Notes under the pieces: model-generated | The model's database searches: none | Seen by the model: only the letters and a program-made list of their open reading frames with translations | What the model was told of the DNA's origin: nothing | In this document: positions 43,097 through 52,208 of the stretch, one piece after another | Layout: each line of letters opens with the position of its first letter | Numbering within the stretch: position 1 is the stretch's first letter | Assembly (NCBI RefSeq): GCF_003663885.1 | Contig: NZ_RCCE01000002.1 | Span: forward strand, 496,001-560,000 | Source: Litoreibacter meonggei | GTDB lineage: Bacteria > Pseudomonadota > Alphaproteobacteria > Rhodobacterales > Rhodobacteraceae | DNA: 64,000 bases | Direction: 5' to 3' | Position numbers and translations under genes: made by a program

Positions 43097-45372
43097 GCGT
43101 CGGCAAGAACACGGCCCATGATGCTGGCCCGCTGCATGTCACAGGCGCCGCGCGCTATACGGACGACATTCCGACGCCGCGCGGTACGCTGTATCTAGCC
43201 TCTGGTCTGAGTTCCATTGCCAAAGGGGCAATCACCGCGGTTAATCTCGACGCCGTGCGAGTTGCCGACGGCGTCGTAGATGTCCTTGTGGCAGGCGATC
43301 TGCTTCATGACAACGATGTCAGCCCCTCGAACCACGACGAACCATTGCTGGCCACGGGCGACGTTCACTACCTTGGCCAGCCAATCTTCCTTGTTGTTGC
43401 GACCTCCCACCTTGCTGCCCGCAAAGCCGCTCGGCTGGCTAAAGTCGCATACAACGAGCAGACGCCAATCCTGACGATTGATGAGGCGATGGCCGCCAAC
43501 TCCCGCTTCGAGGACGGCCCGCGCATCTACACCAAAGGCGATGCCGAGGCGCAGCTGGGCAAGGCCACCAACCGCGTTCAAGGCAGCTTCGAGATCGGCG
43601 GCCAAGAGCACTTTTATCTGGAGGGCCACGCAGCCCTCGCCGTCCCGCAAGAAGGCAGCGACATGGTGGTTCATGCCTCGTCTCAACACCCAACGGAAAT
43701 CCAACACAAAGTGGCCGAAGCCCTAGGTCGTCCGATGAATGCGGTCCGTGTTGAAGTGCGCCGGATGGGTGGCGGCTTTGGGGGTAAAGAAAGCCAAGGC
43801 AACGCACTGTGTGTGGCATGCGCAGTGGTCGCGCAGAAGCATCACGTACCGGTCAAAATGCGCTATGACCGCGACGACGACATGATCGTCACGGGCAAGC
43901 GCCACGAGTTTCGCATTGACTATGACGTGGGTTTTGATGCCCGCGGACGCATACAGGCGGTGGACTTTGTGCATTATGCCCGCTGCGGCTGGGCGCAGGA
44001 CCTGTCCTTGCCTGTAGCAGATCGCGCCATGCTGCATGCCGACAATGCGTATAATCTGGATCATGCACGGATCACCTCGCACCGGTTAAAGACCAACACC
44101 CAAAGCAACACGGCTTTCCGAGGTTTTGGCGGGCCGCAAGGAGTTGTCGGGATCGAGCGGGTCATGGACCATATCGCGCATCATTTAGGATTGGATGCGT
44201 TGCAGGTGCGCCGCGAAAATTTTTATGCCTCCGGCGGGAATATTTCTGCCAAGATGAAATCCCAGACCACGCCTTACGGGATGGAGGTCACCGACAGCAT
44301 CGTCCGCGAGATGGTGGATGCTTTAGAGGTGTCATCTGACTACCAAGCGCGGCGTCGATCCGTGTCTGAATGGAACGACAAAAATCCCGTGTTGAAACGC
44401 GGGATTTCTTTGACGCCCGTAAAGTTCGGCATCTCGTTCACGCTCACCCACCTCAACCAAGCGGGTGCTTTGGTGCATGTGTACCAAGACGGCTCGATCC
44501 ATCTGAACCATGGCGGCACAGAGATGGGGCAAGGGTTGTTTACCAAGGTGGCGCAAGTGGCCGCGCAGTGCTTTGGAGTGCCATTGGACGTCGTGAAAAT
44601 CACGGCGACCGACACCGGTAAAGTGCCCAATACATCCGCGACAGCAGCCTCATCAGGCTCCGATCTAAACGGCATGGCCGTGTTGAATGCCTGCGAAAAA
44701 ATCAAAGCGCGCGTGGCCAAGTTCCTGTCGAACTCAGAGGTCGTTTTTGAGGGCGGCCTGGTCCGTTTTGACAAGCAAGAGTTGAGCTTCGCCGAGGCCG
44801 TCTCCAAAGCCTACCAGAACCGTATTTCCCTGTCGGCCACCGGTTTTTACGCCACACCCGATGTGCAATGGGACCGCATCAAAGGCCATGGTCGCCCATT
44901 CTTCTATTTCGCATACGGCGCAGCCGTCACTGAAGTGGTGATCGATACACTCACTGGCGAAAACCGTATCCTGAGGGCTGATATTCTGCATGACTGCGGG
45001 CGCTCCCTAAACCCAGCTTTGGATATCGGCCAAATTGAGGGCGGCTATGTGCAGGGCGCAGGCTGGTTGACGACCGAAGAATTGATCTGGGACGCCAGAG
45101 GTAACTTAAAAACCCACGCCCCTTCGACATACAAAATTCCCGCCACCTCAGACCGCCCCGAAGTTTTCAACGTAGCACTTTGGGACGGAGAAAACCGCGC
45201 AGAGACTGTGTTCAAATCCAAAGCCGTCGGAGAGCCACCACTTATGCACGGCATCTCAGCGTGGTCCGCATTGTCCAACGCGATAGCGGCCTGTGGCGAC
45301 GCCTATCCCGACCTTGATGCTCCTGCCACCGCAGAGCGAGTCTTGATGGCCTGCCAGAGGTTACGCGGATGA
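43093..45372 (+). CDS. xdhB: Xanthine dehydrogenase molybdenum-binding subunit
   Basis: The 759-residue catalytic subunit that hydroxylates hypoxanthine and xanthine to urate. Family blocks: FEIGGQEHFYLEGHAALAVPQE, RMGGGFGGKESQGN, TNTQSNTAFRGFGGPQGV (active-site arginine region) and LNHGGTEMGQGLFTKVAQVAA. The C-terminal KSKAVGEPPLMHGISAW contains the catalytic Glu (VGEPP). It requires XdhC for cofactor sulfuration, encoded next with a four-base overlap. Confidence 0.96.
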   Translation: MSVGKNTAHDAGPLHVTGAARYTDDIPTPRGTLYLASGLSSIAKGAITAVNLDAVRVADGVVDVLVAGDLLHDNDVSPSNHDEPLLATGDVHYLGQPIFLVVATSHLAARKAARLAKVAYNEQTPILTIDEAMAANSRFEDGPRIYTKGDAEAQLGKATNRVQGSFEIGGQEHFYLEGHAALAVPQEGSDMVVHASSQHPTEIQHKVAEALGRPMNAVRVEVRRMGGGFGGKESQGNALCVACAVVAQKHHVPVKMRYDRDDDMIVTGKRHEFRIDYDVGFDARGRIQAVDFVHYARCGWAQDLSLPVADRAMLHADNAYNLDHARITSHRLKTNTQSNTAFRGFGGPQGVVGIERVMDHIAHHLGLDALQVRRENFYASGGNISAKMKSQTTPYGMEVTDSIVREMVDALEVSSDYQARRRSVSEWNDKNPVLKRGISLTPVKFGISFTLTHLNQAGALVHVYQDGSIHLNHGGTEMGQGLFTKVAQVAAQCFGVPLDVVKITATDTGKVPNTSATAASSGSDLNGMAVLNACEKIKARVAKFLSNSEVVFEGGLVRFDKQELSFAEAVSKAYQNRISLSATGFYATPDVQWDRIKGHGRPFFYFAYGAAVTEVVIDTLTGENRILRADILHDCGRSLNPALDIGQIEGGYVQGAGWLTTEELIWDARGNLKTHAPSTYKIPATSDRPEVFNVALWDGENRAETVFKSKAVGEPPLMHGISAWSALSNAIAACGDAYPDLDAPATAERVLMACQRLRG

Positions 45373-46298
45373 GCTTCGATGCGGCTGGATTGCGCGATGC
45401 GCTGGCGGAACATGGCCACGTAGCACGCGTAGTGATTGTGGCGCATCAAGGCTCCAGTCCACGCGAGACCGGCGCATCCATGCTGGTCTGGGAGGGCGGG
45501 CAATCTGGAACCATCGGCGGTGGCGCACTTGAACTGGAAGCCGCGCGACTAGCGTTAAAGAGAACGACCCCGACTATCACCCGTGTCCCCCTTGGGCCAT
45601 CATTAGGACAATGCTGCGGTGGAGCCGTGACCTTAGCCACTGAAGTTTTTACAAAGATGCCCGATATCGAAACCAGCTTCGCCCGACGTGTTGACGGCGA
45701 TGCAGCACAACCGATGGCGATAGCGCGCGCTATAGCAAACACCCGCAATGGATCGGGCGAAGGTTTGGTGTTCGAGAACGGGTGGCTTTTTGAACCTGTT
45801 CAACCGGCGCGTACGCCCCTTTGGGTCTGGGGCGCGGGTCATGTCGGGCGTGCAATCGTGAGCACCCTTGCCCCCACGCAAGCCTTCGACATCACGTGGA
45901 TTGATAGCGGGCCGCATCGCTTCCCCGAAAATCAGGACATCCAATCGTCCGTCACAGAGTTGACAGCCATCAACATTCCAGACGCCGCGCATTGTGCCCC
46001 GCTAGAAGCCCACCACCTAATTCTGACCTACTCGCATGCGTTTGACCTCGAGCTTTGCCATCGGCTTCTATCACATGGCTTCGCGACCGCTGGATTGATT
46101 GGATCGGCCACCAAATGGACCCGTTTCAGGTCAAGACTTCAGGCGCTTGGCCATACGGACGCCCAAATCGCGCGCATACGATGTCCAATCGGTCAACCGG
46201 TTCTTGGGAAACACCCCCAGGCCATTGCGGTGGGCGTTGCATCTGAGCTACTGATGTCTATGCAGACGGAGACCTTGGGGAAGGATGTCGCGGTTTGA
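45369..46298 (+). CDS. xdhC: Xanthine dehydrogenase accessory protein XdhC
   Basis: A 309-residue Moco chaperone that binds and helps sulfurate the molybdenum cofactor before insertion into XdhB. The N-terminal XdhC/CoxI block is VVIVAHQGSSPRETGASMLVWEGGQSGTIGGGALE, with LGQCCGGAVTLATE holding the conserved cysteines. The C-terminal Rossmann half starts at PLWVWGAGHVGRAIVSTL and includes YSHAFDLELCHRLL. It shares one base with the ABC transporter ATPase gene. Confidence 0.94.
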   Translation: MSFDAAGLRDALAEHGHVARVVIVAHQGSSPRETGASMLVWEGGQSGTIGGGALELEAARLALKRTTPTITRVPLGPSLGQCCGGAVTLATEVFTKMPDIETSFARRVDGDAAQPMAIARAIANTRNGSGEGLVFENGWLFEPVQPARTPLWVWGAGHVGRAIVSTLAPTQAFDITWIDSGPHRFPENQDIQSSVTELTAINIPDAAHCAPLEAHHLILTYSHAFDLELCHRLLSHGFATAGLIGSATKWTRFRSRLQALGHTDAQIARIRCPIGQPVLGKHPQAIAVGVASELLMSMQTETLGKDVAV

Positions 46299-47845
46299 TG
46301 GATGAGCGCTTGACTAGCGCGGGTGAAGACCTGCTGACAATTGAGGGTCTCACCAAGGCCTATCCCGGCGTTGTCGCCAATGACAATGTTTCGTTTTCCA
46401 TCCGCCCCGGTGAAGTGCACGCCCTGCTGGGTGAGAACGGTGCTGGTAAATCTACACTCGTGAAAATGATCTACGGCTTGGTGAAACCCGACGCTGGCAG
46501 CATGACCTTTAAGGGAACGCCATACGCCCCATCCGAACCGCGCGCAGCACGCGCGTCCGGCGTTGCCATGGTATTCCAGCATTTCTCGCTGTTCGAGGCC
46601 TTGGATGTGGCCGAAAACATCGCGTTAGGAATGGAACATCCGCCCAAGATGCGCGATCTTGCAACCCGCATCCGCGAGGTATCGCATAACTATGGCCTGC
46701 CCTTGGACCCCGACCAGTTGGTTGGCGATCTGTCCGCGGGCGAACGCCAACGCGTCGAGATCATCCGCTGCCTGCTGCAAAACCCCAAACTGCTGATCAT
46801 GGATGAGCCGACCTCGGTGCTGACACCACAAGAGGTCGCCATCCTGTTCCAAACCCTCGAAAAACTGCGGGGCGAGGGCTGCTCGATCCTCTACATTTCC
46901 CACAAGCTCGAAGAAATTCGCGCGCTTTGTGACCATGCCACGGTTCTGCGGTTGGGCAAGAAAGTTGCCACCTGCAATCCGCGCCAAGAAACCGCGCGCG
47001 CTATGGCTGAAATGATGGTGGGCGAAACGCTGCATGTGCCGCAGAAAGCCCTTCGCGTTCCGCAAGATGTCGCCCTTGAAATCGAAGCGCTTGATGTTCC
47101 CGCCCGCACAGCGTTCGGAACATCGCTGAAGGGCATCAACATGTCCGTTCAGAAAGGTGAAATTCTTGGCATAGGTGGTGTCGCGGGTAACGGCCAAGAG
47201 GAGCTTTGCGCCGTGATCGCGGGCGAAATCCTGGTGGAAAATGCCAAACTCCGCCTTGCCGGTATCCCGATCGGCGACCAAGGTCCAAACCCGCGCCGAG
47301 CATTGGGCTTGCTCTCTGCGCCCGAAGAGCGATTGGGACACGCCGCAGCCCCTGATATGTCGCTGACCGAGAACGCACTTTTGTCCGGCTCGGCCCGGCA
47401 AGAATTAGAACACAAAGGTATGATCGACTGGGGTAAGACCCGCGACTTTGCCAAACATATCATCAGAGAATTCGACGTACGCACCCCCTCGCCAAATACT
47501 GCAGCACGAGCCTTATCGGGTGGCAACTTGCAGAAGTTCGTGATTGGGCGCGAGATTCTTCAAAAACCCGCAGTGTTGGTGGTCAACCAGCCCACATGGG
47601 GCGTTGATGCGTCTGCTGCGGCATCCATCCGGCAAGCCCTGTTGGACCTTGCAGCTGAAGATGCCGCGATCGTTGTTATTAGCCAAGATCTCGACGAGTT
47701 AATGGAAATTTCCGACCGCTTTGCTGCGCTGAACGAGGGACGTCTGAGCCCGCCCGTCGAAGCAGCCGGGCTGACCGTCGACCAAATTGGCCTAATGATG
47801 GGCGGCGCTCATGATCTTGAGCCTGCAGCCGAGGTGACAGCATGA
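46298..47845 (+). CDS. Nucleoside-type ABC transporter ATPase (two NBDs)
   Basis: A 515-residue ATPase with two fused nucleotide-binding domains, the sugar/nucleoside importer type (RbsA/NupA-like). The first NBD has GENGAGKST, signature LSAGERQRVEI and LLIMDEPTSVLTPQE; the second has degenerate Walker A GVAGNGQEE and signature LSGGNLQKFVIGREI. This asymmetry is normal for the class. It overlaps the xdhC stop by one base, tying purine uptake to xanthine oxidation. The substrate is inferred to be purine nucleosides or bases. Confidence 0.92.
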   Translation: MDERLTSAGEDLLTIEGLTKAYPGVVANDNVSFSIRPGEVHALLGENGAGKSTLVKMIYGLVKPDAGSMTFKGTPYAPSEPRAARASGVAMVFQHFSLFEALDVAENIALGMEHPPKMRDLATRIREVSHNYGLPLDPDQLVGDLSAGERQRVEIIRCLLQNPKLLIMDEPTSVLTPQEVAILFQTLEKLRGEGCSILYISHKLEEIRALCDHATVLRLGKKVATCNPRQETARAMAEMMVGETLHVPQKALRVPQDVALEIEALDVPARTAFGTSLKGINMSVQKGEILGIGGVAGNGQEELCAVIAGEILVENAKLRLAGIPIGDQGPNPRRALGLLSAPEERLGHAAAPDMSLTENALLSGSARQELEHKGMIDWGKTRDFAKHIIREFDVRTPSPNTAARALSGGNLQKFVIGREILQKPAVLVVNQPTWGVDASAAASIRQALLDLAAEDAAIVVISQDLDELMEISDRFAALNEGRLSPPVEAAGLTVDQIGLMMGGAHDLEPAAEVTA

Positions 47846-48927
47846 TCACTCTTGAAAAACGCCCGCAACCGTCGAAGCTGTGGACTGCCATCACGCCAGT
47901 CTTAGCGGTGATTGCAACTATGATCGCCGGTGGCTTCATGTTCGCCATCCTCGGCAAAGACCCGTTCGAGGCCATTCGCACGATCTTTTGGGACCCGCTG
48001 TTCAATGAGCAATTCGCGGCGTTCTCACGCCCTCAACTTCTGGTCAAAGCCGCGCCGTTGATCCTGATTGCGATTGGTCTGTCCGTCGGCTTTCGCGCAG
48101 GCGTGTGGAATATCGGGGCAGAGGGGCAATACATCATCGGCGCCATCTGCGGCGCGGCAGTCGGCCTGGCCTTCTATCCGACCGAGAGCTTTTTTATCTT
48201 TCCGCTGATGGTCATTGCAGGCGCTTTGGGTGGTTTGGCTTGGGCGATGATCCCCGGCATCCTGAAGGTCAAGTTCCACACTAACGAAATTTTGGTGTCC
48301 TTGTTGCTGGTCTACGTGGCGGAGTTCATCCTTGCTTCCATGGCGCTTGGGACCTTGCGCAACCCTGAAGGCAACGGCTTCCCCGGATCGCGCAATCTGA
48401 AGGAATATCCTTCGGCTTTTAACGCTGAATTGCTTCCCGGCTCCGGCGCGCATTGGGGGGTTGTTGCGGCCATCGTGGCAGTGATCTTCGCCTATGTACT
48501 GTTCTCCAAACACATGATGGGATTCCACATTCGCCTTGCCGGCCAAGCCCCCAAGGCCGCGCGCTTTGGCGGGGTGGAGCCTGCGCGCCTAATCCTGTTC
48601 TGCCTTGGCGTTTCAGGTATGCTCGCAGGTATGGCCGGATTGTTCGAAGTTTCGGGTCCAGCAGGTCAAATCAGTATCGATTTCAACGTCGGCTATGGTT
48701 TCACGGCAATCATTGTGGCTTTCCTTGGTCGCCTGAACCCATTTGGCATTTTGTTGGCTGGGCTGCTGATGGCGCTGACATATATCGGCGGGGAATTGGC
48801 GAGCTTTATGCTGGGTGTCCCAACAGCCGCTATTCAGGCGTTTCAGGGAATGCTGCTGTTTTTCTTGTTGGCGGTCGACGTGCTGACGAACTACCGGATC
48901 AGATTTGGCAAAAGAGGGATTGCATAA
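47842..48927 (+). CDS. Nucleoside-type ABC transporter permease 1
   Basis: A 361-residue BPD_transp_2 permease with ~9-10 membrane segments. RAGVWNIGAEGQYIIGAICGAAVGLAF is the conserved EAA-like family block, and FHIRLAGQAPKAARFGGVEPARLI is the cytoplasmic coupling loop. It is the YufP/NupP-like partner of the permease at 49208. It is separated from it by a small membrane protein gene, an unusual break in this transporter's order. Confidence 0.92.
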   Translation: MITLEKRPQPSKLWTAITPVLAVIATMIAGGFMFAILGKDPFEAIRTIFWDPLFNEQFAAFSRPQLLVKAAPLILIAIGLSVGFRAGVWNIGAEGQYIIGAICGAAVGLAFYPTESFFIFPLMVIAGALGGLAWAMIPGILKVKFHTNEILVSLLLVYVAEFILASMALGTLRNPEGNGFPGSRNLKEYPSAFNAELLPGSGAHWGVVAAIVAVIFAYVLFSKHMMGFHIRLAGQAPKAARFGGVEPARLILFCLGVSGMLAGMAGLFEVSGPAGQISIDFNVGYGFTAIIVAFLGRLNPFGILLAGLLMALTYIGGELASFMLGVPTAAIQAFQGMLLFFLLAVDVLTNYRIRFGKRGIA

Positions 48928-49217
48928 TGCGAGTTCATAAAGCTCCATTGCTGATGGGTGGTATGATGGGACTCATGTTGCCGTGGATGATGCATATGGA
49001 AAACGGCGGGAGCGCGGGGTTTGTTTTTGTGCTTTCCCACATTGCGCTGATTGTTGGTATTGCCGCGTTGGCGTTGTTTGTCCCATCGGTAAGGCACAAG
49101 TTGCGCAATGTTAAAGGTCATATGGCTCATGTCCGACTAATGGGTATCGGCTTGATCTCAGGATTAGCTGCAACCTGTGCAATTTGCCTCGCGATTGGCG
49201 GTGTTCATTGGACCTAA
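48927..49217 (+). CDS. Small membrane protein inside ABC transporter operon
   Basis: A 96-residue protein with three predicted membrane segments: ~8-24 (LMGGMMGLMLPWMMHM, Met-rich), ~31-53 (GFVFVLSHIALIVGIAALALF) and ~71-91 (LMGIGLISGLAATCAICLAIG). The loop between helices 2 and 3 is basic (RHKLRNVKGHMAHVR). Its ATG overlaps the first permease's TAA by one base and its end overlaps the start of the second permease, so it is translationally locked into the operon. No family is recognised; a transporter accessory subunit is an inference. Confidence 0.72.
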   Translation: MRVHKAPLLMGGMMGLMLPWMMHMENGGSAGFVFVLSHIALIVGIAALALFVPSVRHKLRNVKGHMAHVRLMGIGLISGLAATCAICLAIGGVHWT

Positions 49218-50152
49218 GTGCAATCTCCCCAACCCTGCTCCTCGCCTCCCTCATGGTCGCCGCGACGCCAATCCTCTTGGCCGCACTTGGCGAGCTCGTC
49301 GTCGAGAAATCCGGCGTCCTGAACCTCGGGGTCGAGGGGATGATGATCACCGGTGCCATCTGCGGGTTCGCCATCGCAGTCGAAACAGGGTCTCCGGTGC
49401 TGGGCTTCATCGCTGCGGCGATCGGCGGCGCGCTGTTGTCGCTAATCTTCGGCATCCTGACGCAGTATTTGCTCTCGAACCAAGTTGCCACAGGCCTTGC
49501 CCTGACTCTGTTCGGTCTCGGGCTATCATCGCTAATCGGTCAAGGCTACGTGGGTATTCGCCCCCCGGCCGTAGAAAAGCTGAACCTCGGCCCGCTTTCC
49601 GACATCCCTTTCTTTGGGCCGGTACTCTTTAACCACGACCTTATGGTTTACCTGACATTGGCACTCTGTGTGGCGATATGGGCCGTTCTAAAATACTCCC
49701 GCGCCGGACTGATCCTACGCGCGGTCGGAGAAAACCACGACGCGGCGCACGCGCTTGGCTACAAAGTCATCCACGTGCGGCTGCTTGCGATCAGTTTCGG
49801 TGGGGCCTGCGCAGGCTTGGGTGGGGCGTATCTGAGCCTTATCCGCGTGCCACAATGGACCGAGGGCATGACGGCGGGTGCAGGCTGGATCGCATTGGCC
49901 ATTGTGGTGTTCGCAAGCTGGCGGCCGCTACGTGTTCTGCTAGGTGCCTACCTTTTCGGCGGGGTGACCGTATTGCAGCTCAATTTGCAGGCCGCGGGCT
50001 TCTCAATTCCTGTCGAATACTTGTCCATGTCGCCATATCTGATAACCATCGCAGTGCTGGTCATCATGTCCGCGCCACGTAAAGGCAAAAAGGGTCGCGC
50101 GTCACTCGCCGCGCCCGCCTGTCTTGGTCGTGCATTCCATGCCTCACAGTGA
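49208..50152 (+). CDS. Nucleoside-type ABC transporter permease 2
   Basis: A 314-residue BPD_transp_2 permease, the YufQ-like partner. VEKSGVLNLGVEGMMITGAICGF is the conserved family block and RAVGENHDAAHALGYKVIHVRLLAI is the coupling loop. No ATG exists near the family N terminus; I place the start at TTG 49208 (then DLSAISPTLLLASLM), with GGCGG upstream, overlapping the small membrane gene by ten bases. A TTG at 49184 is the alternative. A non-ATG start may tune its level relative to the first permease. Confidence 0.9.
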   Translation: MDLSAISPTLLLASLMVAATPILLAALGELVVEKSGVLNLGVEGMMITGAICGFAIAVETGSPVLGFIAAAIGGALLSLIFGILTQYLLSNQVATGLALTLFGLGLSSLIGQGYVGIRPPAVEKLNLGPLSDIPFFGPVLFNHDLMVYLTLALCVAIWAVLKYSRAGLILRAVGENHDAAHALGYKVIHVRLLAISFGGACAGLGGAYLSLIRVPQWTEGMTAGAGWIALAIVVFASWRPLRVLLGAYLFGGVTVLQLNLQAAGFSIPVEYLSMSPYLITIAVLVIMSAPRKGKKGRASLAAPACLGRAFHASQ

Positions 50153-50190
50153 GGCCACTAATTAGTTTTAACCCTGGGGAGATACCATAA

Positions 50191-51264
50191 ATGAAACGCA
50201 GAACAATTCTGGCAGGGGCCGTTGCAGCTCTAGCATTAAGCGGCGCAGCCTACGCGCAAGATAAAACCAAGGTTGGCTTCATCTTCGTCGGCCCCGTCGG
50301 CGATGGCGGCTGGACTTATGAACACAATCAAGGCCGTTTGGCCGTCGAAGCCGAGTTCGGCGACAAGGTCGAAACCATCTTCCAAGAAAGCGTCCCTGAA
50401 GGGGCCGACGCTGAGCGCGTGATTACCCAAATGGCGCTGTCGGGCGCTGACCTGATCTTCACCACCTCGTTTGGCTACATGGACCCGACCAACGCGGTCG
50501 CAGCGAAATTCCCGAACGTGAAGTTCGAGCACGCCACCGGTTACAAACGCGCCGACAACGTCTCGACATACTCTGCCCGTTTTTATGAAGGCCGCGCAGT
50601 TCAGGGCCACATCGCGGGCAAAATGACCAAGACCAACAAGGTCGGCTACATCGCGTCCTTCCCAATCCCGGAAGTTATCCGTGGCATCAACTCCGCCTAT
50701 ATCCACGCCAAGAAGGTGAACCCTGACGTCGAATTCAGCGTCGTATGGGCCTACACATGGTTTGACCCTGCGAAAGAGGCCGACGCCGCAACTGCATTGA
50801 TCGAGCAAGGCGCAGACGTGATCTTGCAGCACACCGACTCCACGGCCCCACAAGCTGCGGCACAAAAGGCCGGCAACGTGATCACTTTTGGTCAGGCGTC
50901 CGACATGTCGGAATACGCCCCGCTGCCACGTGTGTCCTCGATCATCGACGATTGGGCCCCCTACTACATTGCGCGCGTAAAAGCCGTGATGGATGGCACA
51001 TGGGAAAGCACCGACACTTGGGACGGTATTGGCCCGGGCATGGTTGGTATCGGCGAAATCTCGGACGCTGTTCCAGCCGACGTGAAGGCCGAGGCCCTCG
51101 CACTGAAAGACAGCCTTGCCGACGGCTCCTACCACCCGTTCACCGGCCCGCTAAAGAAACAGGACGGTTCCGATTGGTTGGCTGAAGGCGAGACCGCTGA
51201 CGACGGCACGCTTGCTGGCATGAACTTCTATGTCGAAGGCATTACAGGCGACATTCCTAACTAA
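50191..51264 (+). CDS. BMP-family substrate-binding protein
   Basis: A 357-residue periplasmic binding protein, with signal peptide KRRTILAGAVAALALSGAAYAQ. The mature chain begins KTKVGFIFVGPVGDGGWTYEHNQGRLAVEAEFG, the Bmp/PnrA purine-nucleoside receptor pattern, followed by YKRADNVSTYSARFYEGRAVQGHIAGKMTK. It delivers nucleosides to the two permeases just upstream. A strong terminator follows at 51286. It has a good ribosome site (GGGGAG) and is probably the most expressed gene of the operon. Confidence 0.94.
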   Translation: MKRRTILAGAVAALALSGAAYAQDKTKVGFIFVGPVGDGGWTYEHNQGRLAVEAEFGDKVETIFQESVPEGADAERVITQMALSGADLIFTTSFGYMDPTNAVAAKFPNVKFEHATGYKRADNVSTYSARFYEGRAVQGHIAGKMTKTNKVGYIASFPIPEVIRGINSAYIHAKKVNPDVEFSVVWAYTWFDPAKEADAATALIEQGADVILQHTDSTAPQAAAQKAGNVITFGQASDMSEYAPLPRVSSIIDDWAPYYIARVKAVMDGTWESTDTWDGIGPGMVGIGEISDAVPADVKAEALALKDSLADGSYHPFTGPLKKQDGSDWLAEGETADDGTLAGMNFYVEGITGDIPN

Positions 51265-51285
51265 GGTCAGACCTAGAAAAGCTAC

Positions 51286-51317
51286 AAAGGCCCGTGAGCA
51301 ATCGCGGGCCTTTTTTG
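51286..51317 (+). terminator. Rho-independent terminator after the BMP gene
   Basis: GGCCCG and CGGGCC arms around an 8-9-base loop, preceded by AAA and followed by TTTTTT, 22 bases after the stop. It probably ends the xdh-transporter transcript and also sits at the 3' end of norF on the other strand. Confidence 0.92.
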
Positions 51318-51323
51318 TGGGCT

Positions 51324-51593
51324 TCAGAGTTGCGGAAACAGATACAGCCCAAGCAACAACAGGCAAAACAGCGTCAGCGTCAGATTGAAGCCCCTGCGCC
51401 ACGACGGGGCGTCGGCAAGGCCAAGATAACGCGACAGAATAATGCGCGCTTTCATCAACGCCAAAGCCAATACAACGCTGCCCATGATGCGCGTATCAAA
51501 ACCGCGATCCATCATTGTCGATACCACTGCGGAAAGGCCGCTCAGCGCAATCAGAACAACCCACGCACGGGTGAGGGCATCAGATTTAATCAT
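51324..51593 (-). CDS. norF: NorF-like small membrane protein (COX subunit IV family)
   Basis: An 89-residue protein with three membrane segments (TRAWVVLIALSGLSAVVS, MGSVVLALALMKARIILS, LTLTLFCLLLLGLYLFPQL). The MKARIILSRYLGL pattern is typical of prokaryotic COX IV/NorF proteins. In Rhodobacter and Paracoccus, NorF with NorE supports nitric oxide reductase. The start at 51593 is chosen over a longer frame that runs into norE. It lies two bases after norE. Confidence 0.8.
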   Translation of the reverse strand: MIKSDALTRAWVVLIALSGLSAVVSTMMDRGFDTRIMGSVVLALALMKARIILSRYLGLADAPSWRRGFNLTLTLFCLLLLGLYLFPQL

Positions 51594-51595
51594 GC

Positions 51596-52153
51596 TCAGG
51601 CCAGCAAATAAATAACGGGAAAAAGCAGGACCCAGACCAGATCGACCATATGCCAAAAGGCGGCCCCCATCTCGATGTTCTCAGGCGTATCGCGCCATGC
51701 GACAAGCAACAGAACCAAAACCCCTGCAATCACATGCGCCGCATGGAACCCCGTGAGAAGGTAGTAAAACATGAAGAACGGGTGTGTGTCATAGGTGATC
51801 CCCTGCGCGGCCTTGTCGGCGTATTCGGCCAATTTGATGATAAGAAACACTACGCCCAAAGCCGCCGCCGCAATCAGAGCCAGCCGCGCCGCCCCGCGTT
51901 GGGCCGCCAAATTTAGACGCAAACCTATCGCGGCCAGATAGCCGCTTGTGATCAAAATGATGGTATTGAGGGCCGCGCCAGTGCGATGAAGCTGCGACTG
52001 TGCCTCGGCAAAGCCCGCAGGGTCACTTATGCGCAGCGACAAAAACACCACGAGACCAGCACCGAAGATCAAAAGCTCGCTGATGATCAATACCCACATC
52101 ATCAGGTCGCCCGGCAACTCCTCAAGCAAATTTTGTGATGTTTGTTCTGTCAT
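51596..52153 (-). CDS. norE: NorE-like cytochrome c oxidase subunit III family protein
   Basis: A 185-residue protein with five predicted membrane helices: LMMWVLIISELLIFGAGLVVFLSL, TGAALNTIILITSGYLAAIGL, ALIAAAALGVVFLIIKLAEY, FFMFYYLLTGFHAAHVIAGVLVLLL and WHMVDLVWVLLFPVIYLLA. LTGFHAAHV and HMVDLVWVLLFP are heme-copper oxidase subunit III signatures; the short length fits NorE. No norCBQD or oxidase subunit I genes adjoin. A palindrome with FNR/Nnr spacing lies upstream. Confidence 0.82.
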   Translation of the reverse strand: MTEQTSQNLLEELPGDLMMWVLIISELLIFGAGLVVFLSLRISDPAGFAEAQSQLHRTGAALNTIILITSGYLAAIGLRLNLAAQRGAARLALIAAAALGVVFLIIKLAEYADKAAQGITYDTHPFFMFYYLLTGFHAAHVIAGVLVLLLVAWRDTPENIEMGAAFWHMVDLVWVLLFPVIYLLA

Positions 52154-52208
52154 GGGTGGCCCTTGCGCCTCTCTTTGTCCGAGCATGCTTGACCTAATCC
52201 GACGCAGG

